Source: JACCZX01 sp963824935 (GTDB lineage Bacteria > Pseudomonadota > Gammaproteobacteria > Burkholderiales > Burkholderiaceae_F). Taken from it: DNA of 64,000 nt. Positions within the stretch are counted from its first letter, which is position 1. Each line of letters starts with the position of its first letter. Positions 54,802-64,000 of this stretch are shown here, one piece after another. The stretch is from NCBI GenBank assembly GCA_963824935.1, contig CAWGRF010000004.1, positions 30,574 through 94,573 on the forward strand, in the 5' to 3' direction. A program made the translations under genes and the position numbers. The notes below the pieces were generated by a model. The model did no database searches. It saw only the letters and a list, made by a program, of their open reading frames with translations, and was not told the DNA's origin.

Positions 54802-57800
54802 ATGAACGCCCCGCTGTCCCCTCAATCAGTGCGCACGCAGACCGATACCGAGCAACCGGCGCGGCTGCGCGAGATTCCGTACAACTACACGTCGTTTTCC
54901 GATCGCGAGATCGTCATTCGACTGCTGGGCGCTGAAGCGTGGCGCGTGCTCGATGAATTGCGGAGCCAGCGCCGCACCGGACGCTCGGCGCGCATGCTGT
55001 ACGAGGTGCTCGGCGACATCTGGGTCGTGCGCCGCAATCCGTATCTGCAGGACGATTTGCTCGACAACCCCAGGCGGCGCGCAGCGCTGATCGAGGCGCT
55101 GCATCACCGGCTGCGCGAGATCGAGAAGCGGCGCGAGCCCGAAGATGTTGAGCGCGATGCGAAGGTCGGGCAGTTACTGGCCGCTGCGCGCGACGCGGTG
55201 CGCGCGTTCGAGGAAGAATTTCGCGCCACCTGGGATCTGCGCAAGAAAGCACGGCGCGCGCTGGCGCGTCACACGCGCAACGACAATGTGCGGTTCGACG
55301 GGTATGCGCGCGTAACGCACGTCACCGACGCGACCGATTGGCGCGTCGAGTATCCGTTTGTCGTGCTGCATCCCGATGACGAAGATGAAATACCCGGCCT
55401 GGTCCGCGCCTGCATCGAACTCGGCCTGACGATCATTCCGCGCGGCGGCGCGACCGGTTACACCGGCGGAGTGATTCCGCTGACGCCGTTATCGGCGGTG
55501 ATCAACACAGAAAAGCTTGAGACACTGTCGGAAGTCGAGTCGATCACGCTGCCGGGCGTTGAATGCGCCGGTGCCGACCGTGCTGTCGGGCGCCGGCGTC
55601 GTCACGCGCCGAGTCGCCGAAGCCGCCGAGCGCGCGGGCTATGTGTTCGCAGTCGATCCAACGTCGGCCGATGCGTCGTGCGTCGGCGGCAATATCGCGA
55701 TGAACGCCGGCGGCAAGAAAGCTGTGCTGTGGGGTACTGCGGTCGACAACCTCGCGTGGTGGCGCATGGTCGATCCCGCGGGCAACTGGCTCGAGGTCGA
55801 ACGCATTGGTCACAACCTCGGCAAGATTCACGACGCGCGCGAGGCGGTGTTCGAGTTGACGTGGAAGGATGGCACGCGATCGGCCGACAAGGCCAAGGTG
55901 CTTCGCACCGAACGCCTCGTGATCGCGGGCGCGCAGTTTCGCAAGGTCGGCCTCGGCAAGGATGTCACCGACAAATTCCTGGGCGGCGTGCCGGGCGTGC
56001 AAAAGGAAGGTTGCGACGGGCTGATCACATCGGCGCGCTGGATCGTGCACAAGATGCCGCAGCACGTGCGCACCGTGTGCCTCGAATTTTTCGGACAGGC
56101 GCACGAAGCAATTCCGTCGATTGTTGAAATCACCGACTACCTCGCGCAGCGTCCTGGCGGAGCCATTCTGGCGGGGCTGGAGCATCTCGATGACCGCTAT
56201 TTGCGAGCCGTCGGTTACACGACGAAATCGAAACGCGGGAGCTTGCCGAAGATGGCGTTGTTCGGCGATATCGTCGGCGACAGCGACGCCGCGGTCGCGC
56301 GCGCGACATCCGAGGTGGTGCGCATGGCCAATGCGCGCGCCGGCGAAGGCTTCGTCGCCGTCAGCGCTGACGCGCGCAAGAAATTCTGGCTCGATCGCGC
56401 GAAAACGGCGGCGATCTCGAAGCACACCAACGCATTCAAGCTGAATGAAGACGTCGTCATTCCGTTGCCGAAAATGGGGGAGTACACCGACGCGATCGAG
56501 CGCATCAACATCGAGCTCTCGCTCGAGAACAAGATCGAGCTGCTGGACGAGCTTGCCAGGTATTTCGACACCTCGTTTGCGCTTGGAAAAACCGGTGACG
56601 CCGAATTCGATCGTCTGCCGCGCGACGAGATCATCGGCGATCGTCTAAGCGAGGCGCGCGAGCTGCTGGCGTACACGCGCGAGCGGTGGAGCTATCTGCT
56701 GAATCATCTGGATACGCCGCTCGTGGACGTGCGCACGGAGCTGTCGCGGCTTGGTGTCGTACATCAAGGCGACGGTCGCATCCTCGATCTGCTGCAGGAT
56801 CACACGATCCGCGCTTCATGGAAGACCGAAGTGCGCGCTCCGCTCCAGCGGATCTTCTCAGGCGATGCATTCGCTCCGGTGCTTGCGGAAGTGAATGCGA
56901 TTCACAAGCGTGTGCTGCGCGGCCGTGTTTTCGTCGCGCTGCACATGCATGCCGGGGACGGCAACGTTCATACCAACATCCCGGTCAACTCCGACAACTA
57001 CGTGATGCTGCAGCGGGCGAACGCCGCGGTGGCTCGCATCATGCAGATCGCGCGCGACTTGGGCGGCGTGATCTCGGGTGAGCACGGCATCGGCATCACG
57101 AAGCTCGAGTTTCTGACCGACGACGAGACTTCCGGTTTCCGCCGCTATAAGAACGCGATCGATCCCGAAGGCCGATTCAACAAGGGCAAGCTGATGCCGG
57201 GCGCGGACATGTCGAACGCGTATACGCCGAGCTTCGGGCTGATGGGCCACGAGTCGCTGATCATGCAGCAGAGCGATATCGCGAGCATTGCCGATGCGAT
57301 CAAGGACTGCCTGCGGTGCGGCAAGTGCAAGCCGGTGTGCACGACGCACGTGCCGCGCGCGAACCTGCTGTATTCACCGCGCGACAAGATTCTGGCGACC
57401 TCGCTGCTGATCGAAGCGTTCTCTGTACGAAGAACAGACACGGCGCGGCATCTCGATCAAGCATTGGGACGAATTTTCCGATGTCGCCGATCACTGCACC
57501 GTGTGCCACAAGTGCGAATCGCCGTGTCCGGTGGACATCGACTTCGGCGATGTCTCGATGGCGATGCGCGATCTGCTGCGCCGGATGGGGAAGAAGAAGT
57601 TCAACGCGGGCGCGGCAGCGTCGATGTTTTTCCTGAACGCGACCAATCCGCAGACGATCAAGGTTGCACGCACCGTGATGCTCGAATGGGGCTACAAGGC
57701 GCAGCGCTTCGGCAACCAGTTTTTCAGGTTGGCGGCAGCGCTGCAGGTTCGTCATCCGCCGGCCACCACCGGCGGTACGCCGAAGATCGCCGAACAGGTG

Positions 57801-58725
57801 ATTCACTTCGTCAACAAGAAGATGCCTGGCGATCTGCCCAAAAAAACGGCGCGTGCGCTGCTCGATATCGAAGACTCTCGCTACGTGCCGATCATCCGCG
57901 ATCCGCAGAAAACCACCAGCGAAACCGAGGCTGTGTTTTATTTTCCCGGCTGCGGCTCCGAGCGGTTGTTCTCGCAAGTAGGGCTCGCGACGCAGGCGAT
58001 GCTATGGCACGCCGGCGTGCAGACGGTGTTGCCGCCGGGATATCTTGTGCTGCGGTTATCCGCAGCGCGGCGCCGGGCAGTTCGACAAGGCAGAAAAGAT
58101 CATCACCGACAATCGGGTGCTGTTTCATCGGGTCGCCAACACGCTGAACTATCTGGACATCAAGACGGTGGTGGTCAGCTGCGGCACCTGCTACGACCAG
58201 CTGCAGGGCTACAAATTCGAGGAGATTTTCCCCGGCAGCCGCATCATCGATATTCACGAGTATCTGCTCGAGAAGAACATCCACATCGAAGGCATCACCG
58301 GCGTGCGCTACATGTATCACGACCCCTGCCACACGCCGATGAAGCTGCAGGCGCCGCTGAAAACGGTTAACGCGCTGGTCAAGACAGTGGATAACGTGGC
58401 CATTGAGAACAACGACCGCTGCTGCGGCGAATCGGGCACGTTTGCAATCGCACGACCCGATGTTGCCACCCAGGTTCGATTCCGCAAGGAGCGCGAAGTA
58501 CGCGCCGGCGCCGACAAGCTGCGCGCCGATGGCTTCGACGGCGAAGTCAAGGTGCTGACTTCGTGCCCGTCGTGTCTGCAGGGACTGAAGCGCTACAACC
58601 ACGATGCCGACATCGACGCCGATTACATCGTCGTTGAAATAGCTAGACACTTGCTAGGGCCCAACTGGCTACCGGACTATGTACGTAAGGCAAATAGCGG
58701 CGGGATTGAGCGCGTGCTGGTCTAG
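54802..58725 (+). CDS. DUF3683 FAD/FMN and Fe-S oxidoreductase (three one-base frameshifts)
   Basis: A giant cytoplasmic flavoprotein of about 1306 residues, related to glycolate/D-lactate dehydrogenases. Order: DUF3683 region (REIPYNYTSFSDREIVIRLL); FAD-binding type 4 domain (GLTIIPRGGATGYTGGVIPL, then GNIAMNAGGKKAVLWG); FAD-linked oxidase C-terminal domain (VALHMHAGDGNVHTNIPVN, then GGVISGEHGIGITK); two 4Fe-4S motifs (CLRCGKCKPVC and CTVCHKCESPCPVD); and two CCG domains (FPGCGSERLF ... CCGYP and YHDPCHTP ... CCGESGTF). One-base insertions near 55561, 57420 and 58035 break the frame; each correction joins conserved motifs exactly. The electron donor is not known. Confidence 0.9.
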
Positions 58726-58755
58726 TGAGCGAAATGTGATTCAGGAAGGGGTTGA

Positions 58756-59190
58756 ATGAAACTCGCCGACTGCGAGCTATGTAAGAGCGACGGCGGCACG
58801 ATCGTGATCGCCAACGAATGGTTGCGCATCACACTGGTGGATGAGCCAGACTATCCAGGCTATGTGCGCGTTATCTGGAACGATCATGTGCGCGAGATGA
58901 GCGAGCTCGCAGACAAAGAGCGCCAGCGGCTGATGAAGACGGTTTTCGCAGTTGAATCGGCGCAGCGCGAGGTGTTGGAGCCGCACAAGATCAACCTCGC
59001 CAGTTTGGGCAACATGACGCCGCACCTGCACTGGCACGTGATCGCCCGCTTTGCCGACGATCTGCATTTTCCGCAGCCGGTGTGGGGCGCGCCGCAGCGC
59101 ACGCCGGACGATCAGACGCTGCAAGCGCGGCGCGCATTGATCGATCGGCTGCGCGAAGTGATCGCGGAAAAGGTTTCGCGGGTCAAGTAG
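58756..59190 (+). CDS. HIT family protein
   Basis: A 144-residue histidine-triad nucleotide hydrolase or transferase. The HLHWHVIARF motif near residue 95 provides the HxHxH triad. The N-terminus has CELCKSDGG, a possible zinc site, and ITLVDEPDYPGYVRVIWNDH. AGGAAGGGG precedes ATG 58756. It follows the DUF3683 gene by 30 nt and is probably cotranscribed. Confidence 0.93.
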   Translation: MKLADCELCKSDGGTIVIANEWLRITLVDEPDYPGYVRVIWNDHVREMSELADKERQRLMKTVFAVESAQREVLEPHKINLASLGNMTPHLHWHVIARFADDLHFPQPVWGAPQRTPDDQTLQARRALIDRLREVIAEKVSRVK

Positions 59191-59222
59191 TACGAACCAG
59201 CCGTAGTACGAACCCGATTCTG

Positions 59223-60408
59223 ATGCCCGAAGCGTTCATCGTCGACGCCGTGCGCACAGCAGGCGCACGCAAGGGCGGCCGCCTGGCTGGCTGGCATCCG
59301 GCCGATCTCGCCGCCGCGGTGCTCGACGCGTTAGTGGCGCGCACGGGCATCGATCCTGCGGCGATCGACGACGTGATCATGGGCTGCGTCGGGCAGGCTG
59401 GCGAGCAGTCCAACAACATCGCGCGCAACGCCGTGCTCGCGTCGCGCCTGCCGGAGTCGGTGCCCGGCACCTCGGTCGACCGGCAATGTGGCTCGTCGCA
59501 GCAGGCGCTCCATTTTGCCGCGCAAGCGGTGATGGCTGGCACGATGGACGCGGTCATCGCCGCCGGCGTCGAGAGCATGACGCGTGTGCCGATCGGCATG
59601 CCTGCAACGCTGCCTTTCAAGCACGGGTTCGGGAGCTACATGAGCCCCGCTATGCAGGCGCGCTATCCACACATCCAATTCAGCCAGTTTGCTGGCGCGG
59701 AGATGCTTGCCGCGAAGTACGGGCTGAGCAGGGACGCGCTCGACGACTATGCATTGCGCAGCCATCAGCGTGCGAGCGAAGCAACGCAAGCCGGCCACTT
59801 CGCTAACGAGATCGTGCCGCTGCCGGTGCGCGCGGAAGACGGCGCGCCGACCGGCGAGACGCACGAAGATCGATGAAGGCATCCGCTTCGACGCCACGCG
59901 CGAGGGCATCGCCGCGGTCAAGCTGCTACACGAAGGCGGGCGGCTGACTGCAGCCACCGCGAGCCAGATCTGCGACGGCGCAGCAGCGCTTCTGATCGTC
60001 AACGAACGCGGGCTGAAACTGCTGGGCCAATCGGCGAGGCCTCTGGCACGCGTGCGTCAGATGACCGTGCTCGGCCATGATCCGGTGATCATGCTGGAGG
60101 CGCCGATTCCCGCAACGCCGATCGCACTCCGCAAGGCCGGCCTGCAACTGGCTGATATCGATCTGTTCGAAGTCAACGAAGCCTTCGCATCGGTGCCACT
60201 GGCGTGGCTGCAGGCGACCGGTGCCGACCCCGCGCGGCTGAACGCGTCCGGCGGCGCCATTGCTCTGGGGCACCCGCTCGGCGCTTCCGGCGCGAAGCTG
60301 ATGACCACGCTGGTGCACGCACTGCGCCGCACCGGCAAGCGCTACGGCCTGCAGACGATGTGCGAGGGCGGTGGGTTGGCGAATGTGACGATTGTCGAGC
60401 GGTTGTAG
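59223..60408 (+). CDS. acetyl-CoA acetyltransferase family thiolase (one-base frameshift)
   Basis: A degradative/biosynthetic thiolase of about 394 residues. The first piece includes the active-site cysteine in SVDRQCGSSQQALHFAAQAV and GVESMTRVPIG, up to DGAPTGETH. A one-base insertion near 59860-59870 shifts the frame. The second piece (KIDEGIRFDATREGIAAVKL) continues with IDLFEVNEAFASVPLAW, ASGGAIALGHPLGASGAKL with the catalytic His, and TMCEGGGLANVTIVERL with the second Cys. It condenses or cleaves acyl-CoA; substrate length is not evident. The 203 nt after it show nothing convincing. Confidence 0.9.
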
Positions 60409-60611
60409 TCGGCGCAACGCCAGTTATGGGTTGCGAGAATTTCTTGATGGCAGCTCTCGACCCGAAGCCGCCGTTTGGTCTGAGCGACAAGCAGCGATTC
60501 AAACTGGATAAGCGGCCAGTCGCCGTAATCGGCCGAGCCCGGCGCGTCGAGGCAGAGATAAATTTCGATCGACGGTATCTCGTTCCGTGCTGCAGAGCCT
60601 GGAAAGTGGCG

Positions 60612-62720
60612 CTAGGTCGGATGGCGCACGCGCAGGCTCGGCCGCGGCACGGCGACATACGGCTTGTGATTGCCTGCCTGGTCAAACATCGACTCGAGCC
60701 GCGATAGTGCCGCTAGAAGACCCATCAGCTCCTCCACCTGGGAAGCGCTCAGGACCTTCTCGGAAGCTGCTACGTAGTGTTGCGGTCTTTTGCGACCTTC
60801 CAGTGGAGCAGCGCTGCGAGATACATCGATCTGTTTTTTCAGAGGCAGCGTATGGCGGTCCAGACCGGCTGAAAAGGCGAAACAGTCGATCTGCTCTCGC
60901 AGTGAGATGAGCAGCCGGTTGAACCGAACCCAGCGGTGTTCTGACCATCCTCGGCTGTCCTCGTTGGCGAACCTTTTCACAAACTCTTCCGCCGCCGGTT
61001 TCCCATAGTGCTTTGCCAGATCAAGAATTTCTTTCCCCGACATCTTGATATTGACTCCACCTTCTCCTTTCTTTAGAAGAACGCGGACCACGCGATCGCG
61101 GACACCGGGCATCCGCATCATCGTCATATCGTTCCAGTGCCAGGTCGCCATCCAAAGGCTCAACAGGAATCCTTTCAGCCGCTTCAGAGGTCCCTTGGAT
61201 TCGGCGAAGCGGTCCCAGGTATCGCCCGCTCCTTGGTAATGTCTACTGGGTAGCCATACGTCTTTTTTTTCCCCGTCTTTTTTTTCCCCGTCTTTTTTTT
61301 TCCCGATCCAATATTTGCCGCGGGTCTGAAGCGAAATCCCGAACGTCGGCCATTTCGGCAAGAAGCTGTCGAACAGGTGAATCGGGAAGTTGGAACACAG
61401 ACCGCCGTCGGACAGCCAGCATTCAGCGAGCTTGCGTTCGTCCTTCTCCTTCGGCTCGTAGTCGATCGCCCACAGCGGCACGGCTGAAATCAGCACAGGA
61501 AAACTTAGGGCGAGCCGCGCGGCAACGGCGATTGGCAGATGTTCGCGCGCAAGTTCGAGGTATTCCTCGGGGTTGTTGATTGCGTCGGGATCGGAACAGT
61601 TCTGCGGACGATAGGGCCGCGCGTATGCAAGCAGATGCCGCAGTATCGGCTCCGGAAAATAGATCGCCATCTGCTTGATCTGGAAAAACAGGCGCCCCAT
61701 GTCGTCGGCTGCTTCGAGTGGAAAGCGATACGGCCGGCCGTGGGCGAGATTGGTGGCGTAGATCTCGAGATTGATCGAGCGTCGAGCGGTTTCACTGCCC
61801 GTGTAGCCGAGCGCGTCGGTCGCGGCGCCCGGAGCGTCCCAGAGATCCTTGAAGGTCAGCGGCGGATCGGTCACTTCGCGCCCGGCGGCCGTTTGGATAC
61901 CAAAATGCAGGAACCCTGCAAGGTCCGTGTCTTTAGCACCGGAGCGTTTGCCCTTGGGTTCGACCTTTGGATCGGTGGGCTGTTCTTTCGGATCGGGAAG
62001 TTGTTCCTGCGCGCGCGCGGCTTCCTCTTCGGACCAGCCGCGGCATAGGCCGAACCCATTGGGAACCAGACCGAACAACACGTCCCAGGCGAGGCCCCCG
62101 AGCAATGCCAGCGCGGTCGAAAGCGTGAGCGCCATCAGCAACGCGACGATCCACGAGCCCATCGCGACCCAATGCAGTGCAGCGCTCGGAATATCCGGCG
62201 CTGTCAAGCCGAGCGCCGTCAGCACGAGCGGCCCTAGCACCAATGCGGCGGTCACCAGCGCAGCGACGAAAACGAAGGCCCAGTACTGCCGGAGCGCTGC
62301 CACGAGGCCGTAGATATATCGCCGAGGAGCCGCGTCGTAGCCAAGCGTGGCGAGGAAGATCTCGAAGAGCCGGCGCGTTCGCTTATGCGGCTTGAACATA
62401 CTGCGCAGCTTTGTATTGCCTGCGATATCCTCCTCCGCCAGCAGATCCGGCAAGCTGGCAAGCCACGCAAAGCCTTCTGTGGAACCACCGCGTCGCCTGT
62501 ATTCGGCCGCCGCGGTCAACGCGGCGGCGAAGGCGCCGATCGAGCTGCCACCGATGCCCGTGAAGCGGTAGTGCTTCGCCAGTTCCGCCACGGCGGACGC
62601 ATAGATGATCCCGCTGGTGACGCCGCCTTCCATGACGACGTCGCAGAAGCGATCATCTGGCGGATCAAAGCTCGCGGTCGTTGCGGTCGCGGCTTGCGCT
62701 TCGCCTTCGCTTGGTTGCAT
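60612..62720 (-). CDS. membrane-associated patatin-like phospholipase
   Basis: A 702-residue patatin. The oxyanion region is VVMEGGVTSG (residues 28-37), the nucleophile is Ser60 in GIGGSSIGAF (GxSxG), and the Asp of the dyad is in WLSDGGLCSNFPIHLF. Between them, at about 147-172 and 184-217, are two strong membrane helices, unusual inside a patatin core. A Lys/Asp/Glu repeat (KKDGEKKDGEKKD) occurs near residue 480 and corresponds to T-rich tracts at 61262-61303. ATG 62720 lies 5 nt after the peroxidase stop, so the pair is one operon. A lipid acyl hydrolase is likely; the substrate is unknown. Confidence 0.87.
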   Translation of the reverse strand: MQPSEGEAQAATATTASFDPPDDRFCDVVMEGGVTSGIIYASAVAELAKHYRFTGIGGSSIGAFAAALTAAAEYRRRGGSTEGFAWLASLPDLLAEEDIAGNTKLRSMFKPHKRTRRLFEIFLATLGYDAAPRRYIYGLVAALRQYWAFVFVAALVTAALVLGPLVLTALGLTAPDIPSAALHWVAMGSWIVALLMALTLSTALALLGGLAWDVLFGLVPNGFGLCRGWSEEEAARAQEQLPDPKEQPTDPKVEPKGKRSGAKDTDLAGFLHFGIQTAAGREVTDPPLTFKDLWDAPGAATDALGYTGSETARRSINLEIYATNLAHGRPYRFPLEAADDMGRLFFQIKQMAIYFPEPILRHLLAYARPYRPQNCSDPDAINNPEEYLELAREHLPIAVAARLALSFPVLISAVPLWAIDYEPKEKDERKLAECWLSDGGLCSNFPIHLFDSFLPKWPTFGISLQTRGKYWIGKKKDGEKKDGEKKDVWLPSRHYQGAGDTWDRFAESKGPLKRLKGFLLSLWMATWHWNDMTMMRMPGVRDRVVRVLLKKGEGGVNIKMSGKEILDLAKHYGKPAAEEFVKRFANEDSRGWSEHRWVRFNRLLISLREQIDCFAFSAGLDRHTLPLKKQIDVSRSAAPLEGRKRPQHYVAASEKVLSASQVEELMGLLAALSRLESMFDQAGNHKPYVAVPRPSLRVRHPT

Positions 62721-62725
62721 TCGCC

Positions 62726-64000
62726 TTACGGGCCGCGGCGAAGCGGCCGGCTGCGCACCTGCGACATGTGCGTCTCGATGCCCGCGATTTCACGCAGCGC
62801 ATCGCGGCTCGGAAACAGCGCATAAAACGACCCGTGGGTTGTCACGAACGGTTCAAGGCCACGCAGCCCGATGGCGCCGCCGGACCGCGGGATGTAGAAC
62901 ATCGAAGCGGAGTCTTCGTTACTGCCGACCAATGGATCCTTCGCGTCGCCGTGGCTCGGCGGTCCCATTGGCATCTTCTCCATCCACTCCGACATCACGT
63001 GCTCGAATTGGTCCTCGATGCTGGCGCAGAAGAACAGGCCGATCAGTCCGCGTTGTTCCTCGGGGGCGTCAGCGTAGATCTGGCCATAGGGGATGCCGCG
63101 GCGGAACAACGGGCGGCGCCGCAGTGGCAGGACCGGATCGCCGCGCGGACTCGAGCGGCGGATGTGAGCGCCGAACGGACAACCAAAGCCCCGTTTGTCG
63201 TCCTGAAAGTCAAACTCGCTGTCCGCCTGCAACTCCTCCCATGTCGGCTCCGGCGGTTCGGAGTCCACCTCAGGCACGACGCGCGCCCCGTTCGGCCAGC
63301 GCCCGCACAGTTTCGCCTTCAGATACTCGACCGACACCTGATATTCGGCGGCCGCTTTTCGGAGGAGAGCTGTCCAATCGGTCCTCGTGCTGTTCCATCT
63401 TGCGCACGACGGCAAAGCTGCCGTTGCGGAAGAAGCCGGCGACCTCCACGGGCGTGTTGTCGTCGGCCCAGCGGTTGAAGTTTTCGTCGTTCGGATAGCC
63501 GAGCAGCAATTCTCCAGCGCTATGGCAAGGCTTGCCACCCTTCGACGAGGCGCCGGCGATGACCGGCCGCGCAATGTTGTCGCGGAAGCCGAAATGAACC
63601 GTCCGGTGCTTGCTGTCGGTGGACAGATGCGCAGCGGGCAACCAGTCCGATTCGTCCCAGCCATCGAATCCCTCCTGCGCCCCGGGCAGCGATGCCAGCT
63701 CGCGTGCAATCCTTATGGCGAGATTCGCGCTGACCGCGTGGCTTGAAATCAGCACGTGGGCGTTGTCCCACTTGAACACCCGGTCCCAACGCTCGGCAGC
63801 GCTCTCGCCGAAATCCCCCAGGTGACCGCGCGGCGCGAGCCGGAGCGCCTTGGCGGAAGGCGGGCGCCTTGACCGCGAGTTCCTTGAGATAGCGCTCGGA
63901 CAATTCAAGCGCCTCGAGACCGCGATACGTGAAGCCGACGTTGATAGCCTCGTCGGCGCGCGCGCGGTCGCTGAAAGTCAGATCCTTGCGCTGAAGCAGT
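62726..64000 (-). CDS. DyP-type heme peroxidase (partial, two one-base frameshifts)
   Basis: The 5' end lies beyond the window. Pieces in order: RKDLTFSDRARADEAINVGF (from the edge); GDFGESAAERWDRVFKWDNA, with HFGFRDNIARPVIAG; and CPFGAHIRRSSPRGDPVLPL, with LIGLFFCASIEDQFEHVMSE. Insertions near 63850 and 63365 separate them. HIRRSSPR holds the proximal heme histidine. The usual GxxDG motif is GFRDN here, keeping the distal Asp but replacing the last Gly. DyP peroxidases oxidise dyes, phenols or lipids with H2O2. Coupled to the patatin gene downstream. Confidence 0.87.

Noticed and set aside
60427..60707. Plus-strand frame with MAALDPKPPFGLSDKQRF in the thiolase-patatin gap
   Set aside because: Composition is somewhat protein-like, but it runs antisense into the patatin C-terminus, has no clear ribosome-binding site and matches no family I know.
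1..64000. tRNA, rRNA, CRISPR arrays, insertion sequences
   Set aside because: Read for cloverleaf sequences, spaced direct repeats and transposase motifs; none was found. Intergenic gaps are mostly under 250 nt.

Overview
The window looks like a chromosome segment of a GC-rich betaproteobacterium, most likely Burkholderiales or a close relative. The order DUF484 - dapF - two LpxL-type acyltransferases, divergent from metK, and an S-adenosylhomocysteine (SAH) riboswitch ahead of ahcY - holin-like gene - metF, are typical of that group. No tRNA, rRNA, IS element, phage or CRISPR array was recognised. Genus-level placement is inference.

Layout. 1-20.3 kb is mostly housekeeping: cell wall and lipid A (dapF, lpxL-like pair, slt), the methionine/SAM cycle (metK, ahcY, metF), folate (5-formyl-THF cyclo-ligase, an SDR and folB), tRNA modification and repair (cca, ttcA), and homologues of two mitochondrial complex I factors (NDUFA9-like, MidA/NDUFAF7-like). 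20.3-32.6 kb is an accessory block. Two very large ATPase regulators (a winged-helix one and a BTAD/SARP one) flank a minus-strand run of five exported or membrane proteins of unknown function, one carrying an Ivy-like lysozyme-inhibitor signature. A 43-residue peptide gene with a double-glycine leader and a core of only about eight residues lies beside the BTAD regulator.

32.7-50.9 kb is a tightly overlapping minus-strand operon for an aryl polyene pigment of the xanthomonadin type: AMP ligase, two ACPs, ketosynthase plus chain-length factor, two hot-dog dehydratases, 4'-phosphopantetheinyl transferase, two acyltransferases, GT2, two methyltransferases, polysaccharide deacetylase, LolA-like protein, MMPL exporter, MipA/OmpV protein and a flavin oxidoreductase. 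A divergent chorismatase of the FkbO/Hyg5/XanB2 family probably supplies the hydroxybenzoate starter. No ketoreductase gene was seen in the cluster.

50.8-64 kb returns to metabolism: ilvA, an exported unknown, srkA, a giant FAD/Fe-S DUF3683 oxidoreductase, a HIT protein and a thiolase. It ends in a DyP-type peroxidase/patatin pair, the peroxidase running off the window.

Sequence quality. At least 16 frameshifts break otherwise intact genes, including the essential metK. All but one are resolved by removing a single base. This one-sided spectrum points to sequencing or assembly error, so these genes are listed as CDS spanning the break and are probably intact in the organism.
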